Below are positions 16,771 through 23,968 of a stretch of DNA of 64,000 nt, piece by piece; position 1 is the stretch's first letter; each line of letters starts with the position of its first letter. The notes below the pieces were generated by a model, which saw only the letters and a program-made list of their open reading frames with translations, searched no databases and was not told the origin of the DNA. This stretch comes from Pseudomonas laurylsulfatiphila (GTDB lineage Bacteria; Pseudomonadota; Gammaproteobacteria; Pseudomonadales; Pseudomonadaceae). The stretch is from NCBI RefSeq assembly GCF_002934665.1, contig NZ_NIRS01000004.1, positions 722,147 to 786,146 on the forward strand, written 5' to 3'. Made by a program: the position numbers and the translations under genes.

Positions 16771-17562
16771 ATGAAGCAGACGCAATACGTGGCTCGCGAG
16801 CCCGATGCGCAAGGTTTTATCGACTACCCCGCCGAAGAACACGCGGTGTGGAACACGCTGATCACTCGCCAACTGAAAGTGATCGAAGGGCGTGCGTGCC
16901 AGGAATACCTGGACGGTATCGAAAAACTCGGTCTGCCCCACGACCGCATTCCTCAACTCGGCGAAATCAACAAGGTCCTCGGTGAAACCACCGGCTGGCA
17001 GGTTGCCCGGGTTCCCGCACTGATTCCCTTCCAGACCTTTTTCGAATTGCTGGCCAGCAAGCAGTTTCCGGTGGCGACCTTTATTCGTACCCGCGAAGAA
17101 CTGGACTACCTGCAAGAGCCGGACATTTTCCACGAGATCTTCGGTCACTGCCCGCTGCTGACCAACCCCTGGTTCGCTGAATTCACCCATACCTACGGCA
17201 AGCTCGGCCTCAAGGCGTCCAAGGAAGAACGCGTGTACCTGGCGCGCCTGTACTGGATGACCATCGAGTTCGGCCTGGTCGATACCCCGCAAGGCCAGCG
17301 CATCTACGGCGGCGGCATTCTGTCTTCACCGAAAGAGACCGTGTATTGCCTGTCGGACGAGCCTGAGCATCAGGCGTTCGATCCACTGGAGTGCATGCGC
17401 ACGCCGTACCGCATCGACATCCTGCAACCCCTGTATTTCGCTCTGCCGAACCTCAAGCGCCTGTTCGACCTGGCCCACGAAGACATCATGGGCATGGTCA
17501 AGCAAGCGATGCAGATGGGTCTGCACACTCCGAAATTTCCGCCAAAACCAAAAGCTGCGTGA
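16771..17562 (+). CDS. phhA: Phenylalanine 4-monooxygenase
   Basis: A 263-residue bacterial aromatic amino-acid hydroxylase. It converts phenylalanine to tyrosine with O2 and a tetrahydropterin in the cytoplasm. The non-haem iron facial triad is visible as His121 and His126 in FHEIFGHCPLL and Glu166 in YWMTIEFGLV. It lacks the N-terminal regulatory ACT domain of animal enzymes, as usual in bacteria. CAGGAGAG lies upstream of the ATG. phhB and phhC follow on the same strand, giving pterin recycling and transamination of the product. Confidence 0.98.
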   Translation: MKQTQYVAREPDAQGFIDYPAEEHAVWNTLITRQLKVIEGRACQEYLDGIEKLGLPHDRIPQLGEINKVLGETTGWQVARVPALIPFQTFFELLASKQFPVATFIRTREELDYLQEPDIFHEIFGHCPLLTNPWFAEFTHTYGKLGLKASKEERVYLARLYWMTIEFGLVDTPQGQRIYGGGILSSPKETVYCLSDEPEHQAFDPLECMRTPYRIDILQPLYFALPNLKRLFDLAHEDIMGMVKQAMQMGLHTPKFPPKPKAA

Positions 17563-17667
17563 ACCGCGACTTTTGCTGACAAGTGAGTCTGTCAGTCACC
17601 GTCGCTTTGGTTTAGCGTGACGGTACTGTCGACCGATATAAAAACACTCGATTACAGGAAACACACC

Positions 17668-18024
17668 ATGTCCACTTTGAACCAAGCCCATTGCGAAGCC
17701 TGCCGCGCCGACGCCCCACAAGTCAGCGACGAAGAACTGCCGATCCTGATCAAGCAGATCCCGGACTGGAACATCGAAGTACGCGACAGCATCATGCAGC
17801 TGGAAAAGGTCTTCCTGTTCAAGAACTTCAAACATGCACTGGCCTTCACCAACGCCGTCGGTGAAATCTCCGAGGCTGAAGGGCATCACCCGGGCCTGCT
17901 GACCGAGTGGGGCAAAGTGACCGTGACCTGGTGGAGCCACTCGATCAAGGGCCTGCACCGCAACGACTTCATCATGGCTGCGCGCACTGACGAAGTGGCC
18001 AAGGACGCCGAGGGGCGCAAGTAA
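17668..18024 (+). CDS. phhB: Pterin-4a-carbinolamine dehydratase
   Basis: A 118-residue PCD/DCoH protein that dehydrates the 4a-hydroxytetrahydropterin formed by PhhA so the cofactor can be recycled. The active-site region SEAEGHHPGLLTEWGKVTVT carries the paired histidines typical of the family. The start at 17668 (MSTLNQAHCEACRADAPQVS) is chosen because CAGGAAAC precedes it; the frame extends 17 codons upstream without conservation. The TAA stop overlaps the phhC ATG by one base (TAATG), indicating translational coupling. Confidence 0.97.
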   Translation: MSTLNQAHCEACRADAPQVSDEELPILIKQIPDWNIEVRDSIMQLEKVFLFKNFKHALAFTNAVGEISEAEGHHPGLLTEWGKVTVTWWSHSIKGLHRNDFIMAARTDEVAKDAEGRK

Positions 18025-19217
18025 TGCACTTCGACGCCATCGGCCGAGTGCCCGGCGACCCGATTCTGGGCCTGATGGAGGCCTACGCGCAGGACCCGAA
18101 CCCGCGCAAGTTCGATCTGGGCGTGGGTGTCTACAAGGACGCCCAGGGCCTGACGCCGATTCTCGAGTCGGTGAAACTTGCCGAGCAGCGCCTGGTGGAC
18201 GGCCAGTCCACCAAGACTTACATCGGTGGTCACGGCGAACCGGCGTTCGGCAAGGCGATCAATGAGCTGGTGCTGGGCGCCGATTCGAAGCTGATCAGCG
18301 CACAACGCGCCGGCGCCACCCAGACTCCGGGTGGTACCGGGGCCTTGCGCCTGAGCGCTGACTTCATCGCCCAGTGCCTGCCGGGACGCGGCGTCTGGTT
18401 GAGCAACCCGACCTGGCCGATCCACGAAAGCATTTTCGCGGCCGCCAAGGTCAAGGTCAGCCATTACCCCTACGTCGGCAGCGACAACCGTCTGGATGTC
18501 GACGGCATGCTGGCAGTGCTCAACGAAGCGCCCAAGGGTGACGTGGTATTGCTGCACGCCTGCTGCCACAACCCGACCGGTTTCGATCTGTCCCACGACG
18601 ACTGGCAGAGGGTGCTGGAGGTAGTACGCAAGCGCGAATTGCTGCCGCTGATCGACTTTGCCTACCAGGGCTTCGGCGATGGCCTGGAGCAGGATGCCTG
18701 GTCGACCCGGCTGTTCGCCGCCGAGTTGCCCGAACTGCTGATCACCAGCTCTTGCTCGAAGAATTTCGGCCTGTACCGCGACCGCACCGGCGCGCTGATT
18801 GTCTGCGCGAAAAGCGCCGACAAGCTCACCGATATCCGCAGCCAGCTGGCCAACATCGCCCGCAACCTGTGGTCGACGCCGCCGGATCACGGTGCCGCCG
18901 TGGTCGCGACCATCCTCGGCGACCCGGAGTTGAAAAACCTCTGGGCTGACGAAGTGGAAGGCATGCGCTTGCGTATCGCCCAACTGCGCAGCGGTCTGGT
19001 GGAAGCACTGGAGCCTCATGGTTTGCGCGAGCGCTTTGCGCACATCGGCGTGCAACGCGGGATGTTTTCCTACACCGGTTTGACGCCGGATCAGGTCAAG
19101 CAACTGCGCGAGCATCACAGTGTGTACATGGTCAACTCCGGCCGCGCCAACGTCGCAGGCATCGATGCCACGCGCCTGGATCTGCTGGCCGAAGCAATCG
19201 CCAAAGTCTGCAAATAA
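18024..19217 (+). CDS. phhC: Aromatic amino-acid aminotransferase
   Basis: A 397-residue class I aminotransferase (fold type I, PLP-dependent). The PLP lysine is Lys246 in SSCSKNFGLYRDRTGA, with Asp211 (PLIDFAYQGFGDG) contacting the pyridine nitrogen and the C-terminal arginine that binds the substrate carboxylate in the NSGRANVAG motif. In this operon it transaminates tyrosine to 4-hydroxyphenylpyruvate, feeding the homogentisate pathway. It is similar to TyrB/AspC. Start overlaps the phhB stop. Confidence 0.95.
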   Translation: MHFDAIGRVPGDPILGLMEAYAQDPNPRKFDLGVGVYKDAQGLTPILESVKLAEQRLVDGQSTKTYIGGHGEPAFGKAINELVLGADSKLISAQRAGATQTPGGTGALRLSADFIAQCLPGRGVWLSNPTWPIHESIFAAAKVKVSHYPYVGSDNRLDVDGMLAVLNEAPKGDVVLLHACCHNPTGFDLSHDDWQRVLEVVRKRELLPLIDFAYQGFGDGLEQDAWSTRLFAAELPELLITSSCSKNFGLYRDRTGALIVCAKSADKLTDIRSQLANIARNLWSTPPDHGAAVVATILGDPELKNLWADEVEGMRLRIAQLRSGLVEALEPHGLRERFAHIGVQRGMFSYTGLTPDQVKQLREHHSVYMVNSGRANVAGIDATRLDLLAEAIAKVCK

Positions 19218-19230
19218 CACCACAAAACCC

Positions 19231-19320
19231 TGTGGGAGCGAGCTTGCTCGCGATGAGGCCACAACATTCAACATCTCTGTTGACTGTCAGGCCGCTATCG
19301 CGAGCAAGCTCGCTCCCACA
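19231..19320. repeat. REP pair (family B) after phhC
   Basis: TGTGGGAGCGAGCTTGCTCG at 19231 and its inverse ending at 19320, separated by about 35 bases. It lies 14 bases after the phhC stop and may serve as the transcript 3' end. Confidence 0.85.
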
Positions 19321-19481
19321 TTTGTTTTGTGTCGCTCTTCCAGTCATGTCTAGACAATCCCATCCGTCGAAACAAATGGATATAAAAGTCCGTTTGTCAT
19401 TTTCAGTGCTGTATCCTGCCCAGGCTTTTTTAAAGCGCGGATCTACCAGATCTATCAACAGACTTAGCGAGGAGCGCGACT

Positions 19482-19610
19482 ATGCACGAGATTCCTAATC
19501 TCCCCTTCCCAAGCCTGCACGTACCTGAGCAGACGACCACGCAACAAGCCGGCGCCCAGCCCGAGCCGAAAGAAGCCACTGACCGCCGCCAGGCTGACAG
19601 CGAAGACTGA
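19482..19610 (+). CDS. Small protein of unknown function, 42 residues
   Basis: A short frame, MHEIPNLPFPSLHVPEQTTT at the N-terminus, then Gln/Pro/Glu-rich sequence ending RRQADSED. It has a good ribosome binding site (GAGGAGCGCGACT before the ATG), 264 bases of leader after phhC, and it is followed within 20 bases by a perfect 12-bp hairpin. The protein is hydrophilic and acidic at the C-terminus, with no signal peptide or membrane segment, and is likely disordered. I do not recognise the family. Coding status rests on the ribosome binding site and the hairpin placed after it. Confidence 0.6.
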   Translation: MHEIPNLPFPSLHVPEQTTTQQAGAQPEPKEATDRRQADSED

Positions 19611-19629
19611 AACACCCGCCGTACAGACC

Positions 19630-19661
19630 GTGTGGAAAGCGCTACCATGCGCTTTCCACAC
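19630..19661 (+). terminator. Hairpin after the 42-residue gene
   Basis: GTGTGGAAAGCG pairs perfectly with CGCTTTCCACAC across an 8-base loop. There is no T-run, so termination is uncertain; it may protect the 3' end of the small mRNA or hide the start region of the next gene. Confidence 0.5.
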
Positions 19662-19684
19662 TGCCTGAAACGCGAGCACGCACC

Positions 19685-19882
19685 ATGACCGATGAACTCA
19701 GCGAAACCTTTGATGAAAAGCAGGCCAGCGTCCTGATTGGCACCGCCGAGAAAATGATCGAGATCTGGAATCGCCTCTCCCCCGAAAAACAAGCCGCCTT
19801 GCTCGCTCGCTTCGGCACCCAGAAAAATGCGCTGGCCGCCCTGGTCACTACGCAACTGGTTGCTCCCGTCAAAGCTGAATGA
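19685..19882 (+). CDS. Small helical protein of unknown function, 65 residues
   Basis: A 65-residue, probably all-helical cytosolic protein (MTDELSETFDEKQASVLIGT ... NRLSPEKQAALLARFGTQKN). No catalytic motif, cysteine or membrane segment is visible. No strong ribosome binding site precedes the ATG. It is on the same strand as the neighbouring 42-residue gene and the MFS transporter but has no obvious link to them. I do not recognise the family. Confidence 0.65.
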   Translation: MTDELSETFDEKQASVLIGTAEKMIEIWNRLSPEKQAALLARFGTQKNALAALVTTQLVAPVKAE

Positions 19883-19982
19883 CGCCGCCCGGCCAATAGT
19901 TTTACTTTTTCACAACCAACGACCGTCCACACCGCTATCATAAGCAGCCTATCTATCCTGCTTTACCGTGGACCCTTTACCC

Positions 19983-21182
19983 ATGCCTGAAAACCAGCGC
20001 CCCCTGGCGGTCACGCTGCAAGTCGTTTCCATCGTCCTTTTCACCTTCATCGGCTACCTGAACATCGGCATCCCCCTGGCCGTATTGCCCGGTTACGTCC
20101 ACAGCGACCTGGGCTTCGGCGCGGTGGTCGCGGGCCTGGTGATCAGCGTGCAATACCTGGCCACCCTGCTCAGCCGCCCCTATGCCGGGAAGATCATCGA
20201 CAACAAGGGCAGCAAACTGGCGGTGATGTATGGCCTGGCCGGTTGCGGCCTGAGCGGCGTGTTCATGTTGATCTCGGCCTGGACCCAGAGCCTGCCGACC
20301 TTGAGCCTGATCAGCCTGTTGATCGGCCGTCTGGTTCTCGGCAGCGCGGAAAGCCTGGTGGGCTCGGGCTCGATTGGCTGGGGCATCGGCCGGGTCGGCG
20401 CGGCGAACACGGCCAAGGTCATCTCCTGGAACGGGATCGCCAGCTACGGCGCACTGGCCGTCGGCGCACCCTTGGGCGTTTTGATCGTCCATCAACTGGG
20501 TTTGTGGAGCATGGGCGTGAGCATTGTGCTGCTGGCCGTGCTCGGCCTGCTGCTGGCCTGGCCGAAAACCGCCGCACCGATCGTTGCCGGTGAGCGCCTG
20601 CCGTTCATGCATGTGCTCGGGCGTGTCTTCCCCCACGGCTGTGGCCTGGCCCTGGGCTCCATCGGCTTTGGCACCATCGCCACCTTCATTACCCTGTATT
20701 ACGCCACGCAACACTGGGATAACGCGGTGCTGTGCCTGAGCCTGTTCGGCGCCAGCTTCATCGGCGCGCGCCTGCTGTTCGGCAACCTGATCAACCGTCT
20801 CGGCGGCTTTCGGGTCGCCATTGCCTGCCTGTCGGTGGAAACCCTGGGCTTGCTGTTGCTGTGGCTGGCACCCGATGCGCATTGGGCATTGGCGGGTGCG
20901 GCGCTGAGTGGCTTCGGCTTTTCGCTGGTGTTTCCGGCGCTTGGCGTGGAAGCGGTCAACCTGGTGCCCGCCTCAAGTCGTGGCGCAGCCGTCGGCGCCT
21001 ATTCGCTGTTCATCGATTTGTCGCTGGGGATCACCGGGCCGCTGGCCGGGGCCATTGCGGCCGGGTTCGGTTTTGCTTCGATCTTCCTGTTCGCGGCCCT
21101 TGCCGCGTTGAGTGGATTGATACTCAGCCTTTACTTGTACCGGCAGGCACCGAAGCAACGCGAAGCGCGGGACGCCCGCTAG
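19983..21182 (+). CDS. Major facilitator superfamily transporter (YhhS-like)
   Basis: A 399-residue inner-membrane transporter with about 12 hydrophobic segments and the MFS loop 2-3 signature (RPYAGKIIDNKGSKLAVMYG). The overall pattern resembles the YhhS/YfcJ group of proton-driven efflux permeases; the substrate cannot be read from sequence. The ATG at 19983 is preferred; an in-frame GTG lies 15 bases upstream. The stop codon overlaps the convergent arfB stop inside a CTAG palindrome. Confidence 0.85.
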   Translation: MPENQRPLAVTLQVVSIVLFTFIGYLNIGIPLAVLPGYVHSDLGFGAVVAGLVISVQYLATLLSRPYAGKIIDNKGSKLAVMYGLAGCGLSGVFMLISAWTQSLPTLSLISLLIGRLVLGSAESLVGSGSIGWGIGRVGAANTAKVISWNGIASYGALAVGAPLGVLIVHQLGLWSMGVSIVLLAVLGLLLAWPKTAAPIVAGERLPFMHVLGRVFPHGCGLALGSIGFGTIATFITLYYATQHWDNAVLCLSLFGASFIGARLLFGNLINRLGGFRVAIACLSVETLGLLLLWLAPDAHWALAGAALSGFGFSLVFPALGVEAVNLVPASSRGAAVGAYSLFIDLSLGITGPLAGAIAAGFGFASIFLFAALAALSGLILSLYLYRQAPKQREARDAR

Positions 21183-21592
21183 AAGTCGACCTTGCCGCGC
21201 CCGGCCTTGATGTTGCCGCGCTTGCTCTTGGATTCGAGGCGACGGGTTTTCGAGCCGAGGGTCGGTTTGGTCGGACGGCGCTTTTTCTCGACCTTGGTGG
21301 CACTCTGGATCAACTCGGTCAGCCGCAACAGCGCATCGGCGCGGTTCTGCTCCTGCGTCCGGTACTGCTGGGCCTTGATGATCAACACACCGTCGCTGGT
21401 GATACGGCTGTCGCGCAGCGCCAGCAGCCGCTCCTTGTAGAACTCGGGCAAGGACGACGCCGGAATGTCGAAGCGCAGGTGCACCGCGCTCGACACCTTG
21501 TTGACGTTCTGCCCGCCCGCGCCCTGGGCGCGAATGGCCGTCAACTCGATCTCGGCATCCGGCAGATGCACGTTGTTGGAAATCACCAGCAT
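21179..21592 (-). CDS. arfB: ArfB, alternative ribosome-rescue peptidyl-tRNA hydrolase
   Basis: A 137-residue protein with the release-factor GGQ motif (RAQGAGGQNVNKVSSAVHLR, Gly26-Gly27-Gln28) and a basic, Arg/Lys-rich C-terminal tail (KTRRLESKSKRGNIKAGRGK). In ArfB/YaeJ this tail enters the empty mRNA channel of stalled ribosomes and the GGQ hydrolyses peptidyl-tRNA. The start at 21592 (MLVISNNVHLPDAEIELTAI) matches the family; the longer open frame upstream runs into a REP. Convergent with the MFS gene. Confidence 0.95.
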   Translation of the reverse strand: MLVISNNVHLPDAEIELTAIRAQGAGGQNVNKVSSAVHLRFDIPASSLPEFYKERLLALRDSRITSDGVLIIKAQQYRTQEQNRADALLRLTELIQSATKVEKKRRPTKPTLGSKTRRLESKSKRGNIKAGRGKVDF

Positions 21593-21654
21593 GGAAAAGC
21601 GTCCGTATTCGATAGTGTTCAGGATACCGCGAATAGATTGAAGGAATGCGGACC

Positions 21655-21746
21655 TTGTGGGAGCGTGGCTTGCCCGCGATTCAGGCGCCACGGTTTTTCA
21701 GATACACCGCGTTATCGTTCATCGCGGGCAAGCCACGCTCCCACAG
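21655..21746. repeat. REP pair upstream of arfB
   Basis: TTGTGGGAGCGTGGCTTGCC (from about 21655) and its inverted copy ending CGTGGCTTGCC-complement at about 21746, a variant of family B with a GTGGCTTGCC core. It lies between arfB and the amino-acid permease gene. Confidence 0.8.
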
Positions 21747-21763
21747 TTTTTTTGTATCGCATA

Positions 21764-21794
21764 CAACAAACCCGGCGCATGGCCGGGTTTGTTG
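21764..21794 (-). terminator. Terminator after the aroP-like permease
   Basis: CAACAAACCCGGC and GCCGGGTTTGTTG form a 13-bp stem with a 5-base loop just downstream of the permease stop on the minus strand. The T-rich 3' arm supports termination. Confidence 0.7.
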
Positions 21795-21807
21795 TTTTCG
21801 CGCGGAG

Positions 21808-23220
21808 TTACTTCACTGCCGCCTGCAACGCATGTTGAGCACTGCGCTTGTTCTTGATGCCGTAGCAGACCCACATGAACACGAGCCATACCGGAATCGC
21901 GTACACCGATGTCTGGATCCCCGGAATCAACAGCATCACGCCGAGAATGAACAAGACGAACGCCAGGCAGATGTAGTTGCCGTACGGGTACCACAGGGCC
22001 TTGAACAGCGGCGTCTGTTTGGTCTTGTTCATGTGCTGGCGGAACTTGAAGTGCGAGTAGCTGATCATCGCCCAGTTGATCACCAGGGTGGCAACGACCA
22101 GCGACATCAGCAATTCCAGCGCGTTTTGCGGGATCAGGTAGTTCAGCAACACCGCAATCAGGGTCACGGCCGCCGAGGCCAGGATCGAACGCACCGGCAC
22201 GCCGCGCTTGTCGATCTTTGCCAGGCCTTTCGGCGCATCGCCCTGCTCGGCCATGCCCAGCAGCATGCGGCTGTTGCAGTAGGTGCCGCTGTTGTACACC
22301 GACAACGCCGCAGTCAGGACCACGAAGTTGAGGATGTGCGCCGCGGTGTTGCTGCCCAGCATCGAGAACACTTGCACGAACGGACTGCCGCTGTAGGAAT
22401 CACCGGAGGCGTTCAGGGTGGTCAGCAAGCTGTCCCACGGGGTCAACGACAGCAGGATTACCAATGCACCGATGTAGAAAATCAGGATCCGGTAGATCAC
22501 CTGGTTGATCGCTTTCGGGATCACGGTTTTCGGCTTGTCGGCTTCCGCAGCGGTGAAACCGAGCATTTCCAGACCACCGAAGGAAAACATGATGAAAGCC
22601 ATGGCCATCACCAGGCCGCTGACACCGTTCGGGAAGAAACCACCGTGGGACCAAAGGTTGCTCACCGCCGCTTGCGGGCCGCCATTGCCGCTGACCAGCA
22701 GGTAGCTGCCCAAGGCAATCATGCCGACGATCGCCACGACCTTGATGATCGCGAACCAGAACTCGGCCTCGCCAAACACTTTGACGTTGGCCAGGTTGAT
22801 GGCGTTGATCAGCACGAAGAAGCCCGCTGCGGAGACCCAGGTCGGGATGTCCGGCGCCCAGTAGTGGATGTACTTGCCGACCGCGGTCAGCTCCGACATG
22901 CCCACCAGGATATAGAGAATCCAGCAGTTCCAGCCCGACAGGAAACCGGCAAAGCCGCCCCAGTACTTGTGGGCGAAGTGGCTGAAGGAGCCGGCTACCG
23001 GATCTTCGACGATCATTTCGCCCAGCTGGCGCATGATCATGAAAGCAATGAAGCCGCAGATGGCGTAGCCGAGGATCATCGACGGGCCGGCGGACTTGAG
23101 TACCCCGGCCGAGCCGAGGAACAGACCGGTACCGATCGCGCCACCTAAGGCAATCAATTGAATGTGGCGATTTTTCAGGCCGCGTTTCAGCTCGCCTGAT
23201 TGCGGGTTTTGTCCACTCAT
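21808..23220 (-). CDS. aroP: Aromatic amino-acid permease (APC family, AroP-like)
   Basis: A 470-residue amino-acid transporter with about 12 membrane segments and the APC signature near the N-terminus (LKNRHIQLIALGGAIGTGLF) and RQLGEMIVEDPVAGSFSHFA. It closely fits the AroP/PheP/YkfD group that imports aromatic amino acids with protons; AroP2-type permeases are PhhR-controlled in P. putida. Proximity to phhABC agrees with that substrate, but the specificity is inferred. The ATG at 23220 is chosen; a TTG six codons upstream is an alternative. A long upstream region holds a small ORF and a PhhR-like palindrome. Confidence 0.88.
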   Translation of the reverse strand: MSGQNPQSGELKRGLKNRHIQLIALGGAIGTGLFLGSAGVLKSAGPSMILGYAICGFIAFMIMRQLGEMIVEDPVAGSFSHFAHKYWGGFAGFLSGWNCWILYILVGMSELTAVGKYIHYWAPDIPTWVSAAGFFVLINAINLANVKVFGEAEFWFAIIKVVAIVGMIALGSYLLVSGNGGPQAAVSNLWSHGGFFPNGVSGLVMAMAFIMFSFGGLEMLGFTAAEADKPKTVIPKAINQVIYRILIFYIGALVILLSLTPWDSLLTTLNASGDSYSGSPFVQVFSMLGSNTAAHILNFVVLTAALSVYNSGTYCNSRMLLGMAEQGDAPKGLAKIDKRGVPVRSILASAAVTLIAVLLNYLIPQNALELLMSLVVATLVINWAMISYSHFKFRQHMNKTKQTPLFKALWYPYGNYICLAFVLFILGVMLLIPGIQTSVYAIPVWLVFMWVCYGIKNKRSAQHALQAAVK

Positions 23221-23519
23221 GAAAAGGGTCTCACGCAAGGTTTGATGATGTTCAGTAGACGTTGCTGCTCAAGAAAGGCGTTAAGCGGCACCGATCAAAC
23301 CCCAGCGCAGGCACCAGGAGTTCAGCGTATTTACAACGGTCATGCGTCACCTGTTTGTTTTTATCTGTGACGAAATCGAACCCGACACGCTCGTGACGCG
23401 GCGGAGTGAACAAGGCGGATAGCCTTGAGGGTTGCGCAGATGCGCAGGAGGTCACAGGTAAAACGCGGCGCATTGTACACCTGTAACCCCCTGCTGCCAG
23501 ACCCGCTGGACAAGCGTGT

Positions 23520-23657
23520 CTATGGCCGGGATTGCCTGTGTCCGCCCCGGGAGGCCCGGGCGGCTGCAAAAAATGGGTCAGATCCTTGCGGATCATCGAC
23601 GGGAAAGGCAGGAAAACCGCCTCTCGCAGAGAGATGGAGATGGAATACGGCGTTCAT
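23520..23657 (-). CDS. Possible 45-residue leader or small protein upstream of aroP
   Basis: A minus-strand frame MNAVFHLHLSARGGFPAFPV ... ending GGHRQSRP, preceded by AAGGAGGCGCA, the strongest ribosome binding site in this region. It contains five Phe and three His in 45 residues. It ends 299 bases before the aroP ATG on the same strand and starts 114 bases after a PhhR-box-like palindrome. It could be a short independent gene or a leader peptide. No homologue is recognised, and the coding claim rests on the ribosome binding site. Confidence 0.35.
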   Translation of the reverse strand: MNAVFHLHLSARGGFPAFPVDDPQGSDPFFAAARASRGGHRQSRP

Positions 23658-23771
23658 TGCGCCTCCTTTTTGTTATGCACCTGCACGACAGGCATGGCGC
23701 GCATCTGACCCTGCATGGCGTGTTGAAACAAGCGGGCCAGAGCGCAGGAAGAGCGTTGGAAGGTAATGACG

Positions 23772-23789
23772 CGTAAGAGTTTTCTTACG
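23772..23789 (-). promoter_or_regulatory. PhhR/TyrR-box-like palindrome
   Basis: CGTAAG-AGTTTT-CTTACG is an 18-base palindrome with the same CGTAA-N8-TTACG frame as the box before phhA (CGTAAC-N6-TTTACG). It lies upstream of the 45-residue frame and aroP. It could also be a simple 7-bp hairpin. A half-site TGTAAA is seen on the minus strand at 23330-23335, nearer to aroP. Confidence 0.4.
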
Positions 23790-23902
23790 GCATTCGACGA
23801 GGGGCGATTTCACGGGATTAATCTGTGGATTTCGTCATGTTTTCTTTACAGGGCGTAATTCTGGCTTTCCACTTCGGACGTCCCGGTGCGGCAACTGGCG
23901 CT

Positions 23903-23927
23903 TTCGCGGGCGAGCCCGCTCCCACAG
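23903..23927. repeat. Intact REP (family B', left member of an interrupted pair)
   Basis: TTCGCGGGCGAGCCCGCTCC followed by CACAG. Its inverted partner starts at 23960 (CTGTGGGAG) and resumes at 25120 (GCGGGCTTGCCCGCGAA); the two parts are separated by the IS110-family element. This is a REP doublet broken by transposition. Confidence 0.85.
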
Positions 23928-23968
23928 TGGATCGCATTTCTCCAGAACAACCCGGCTTCCTGTGGGAG

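Noticed and set aside
23516..23776. 86-codon plus-strand frame upstream of the IS element
   Set aside because: It has no ribosome binding site, is Arg-rich in the manner of shadow frames, and lies opposite the better supported 45-residue frame.
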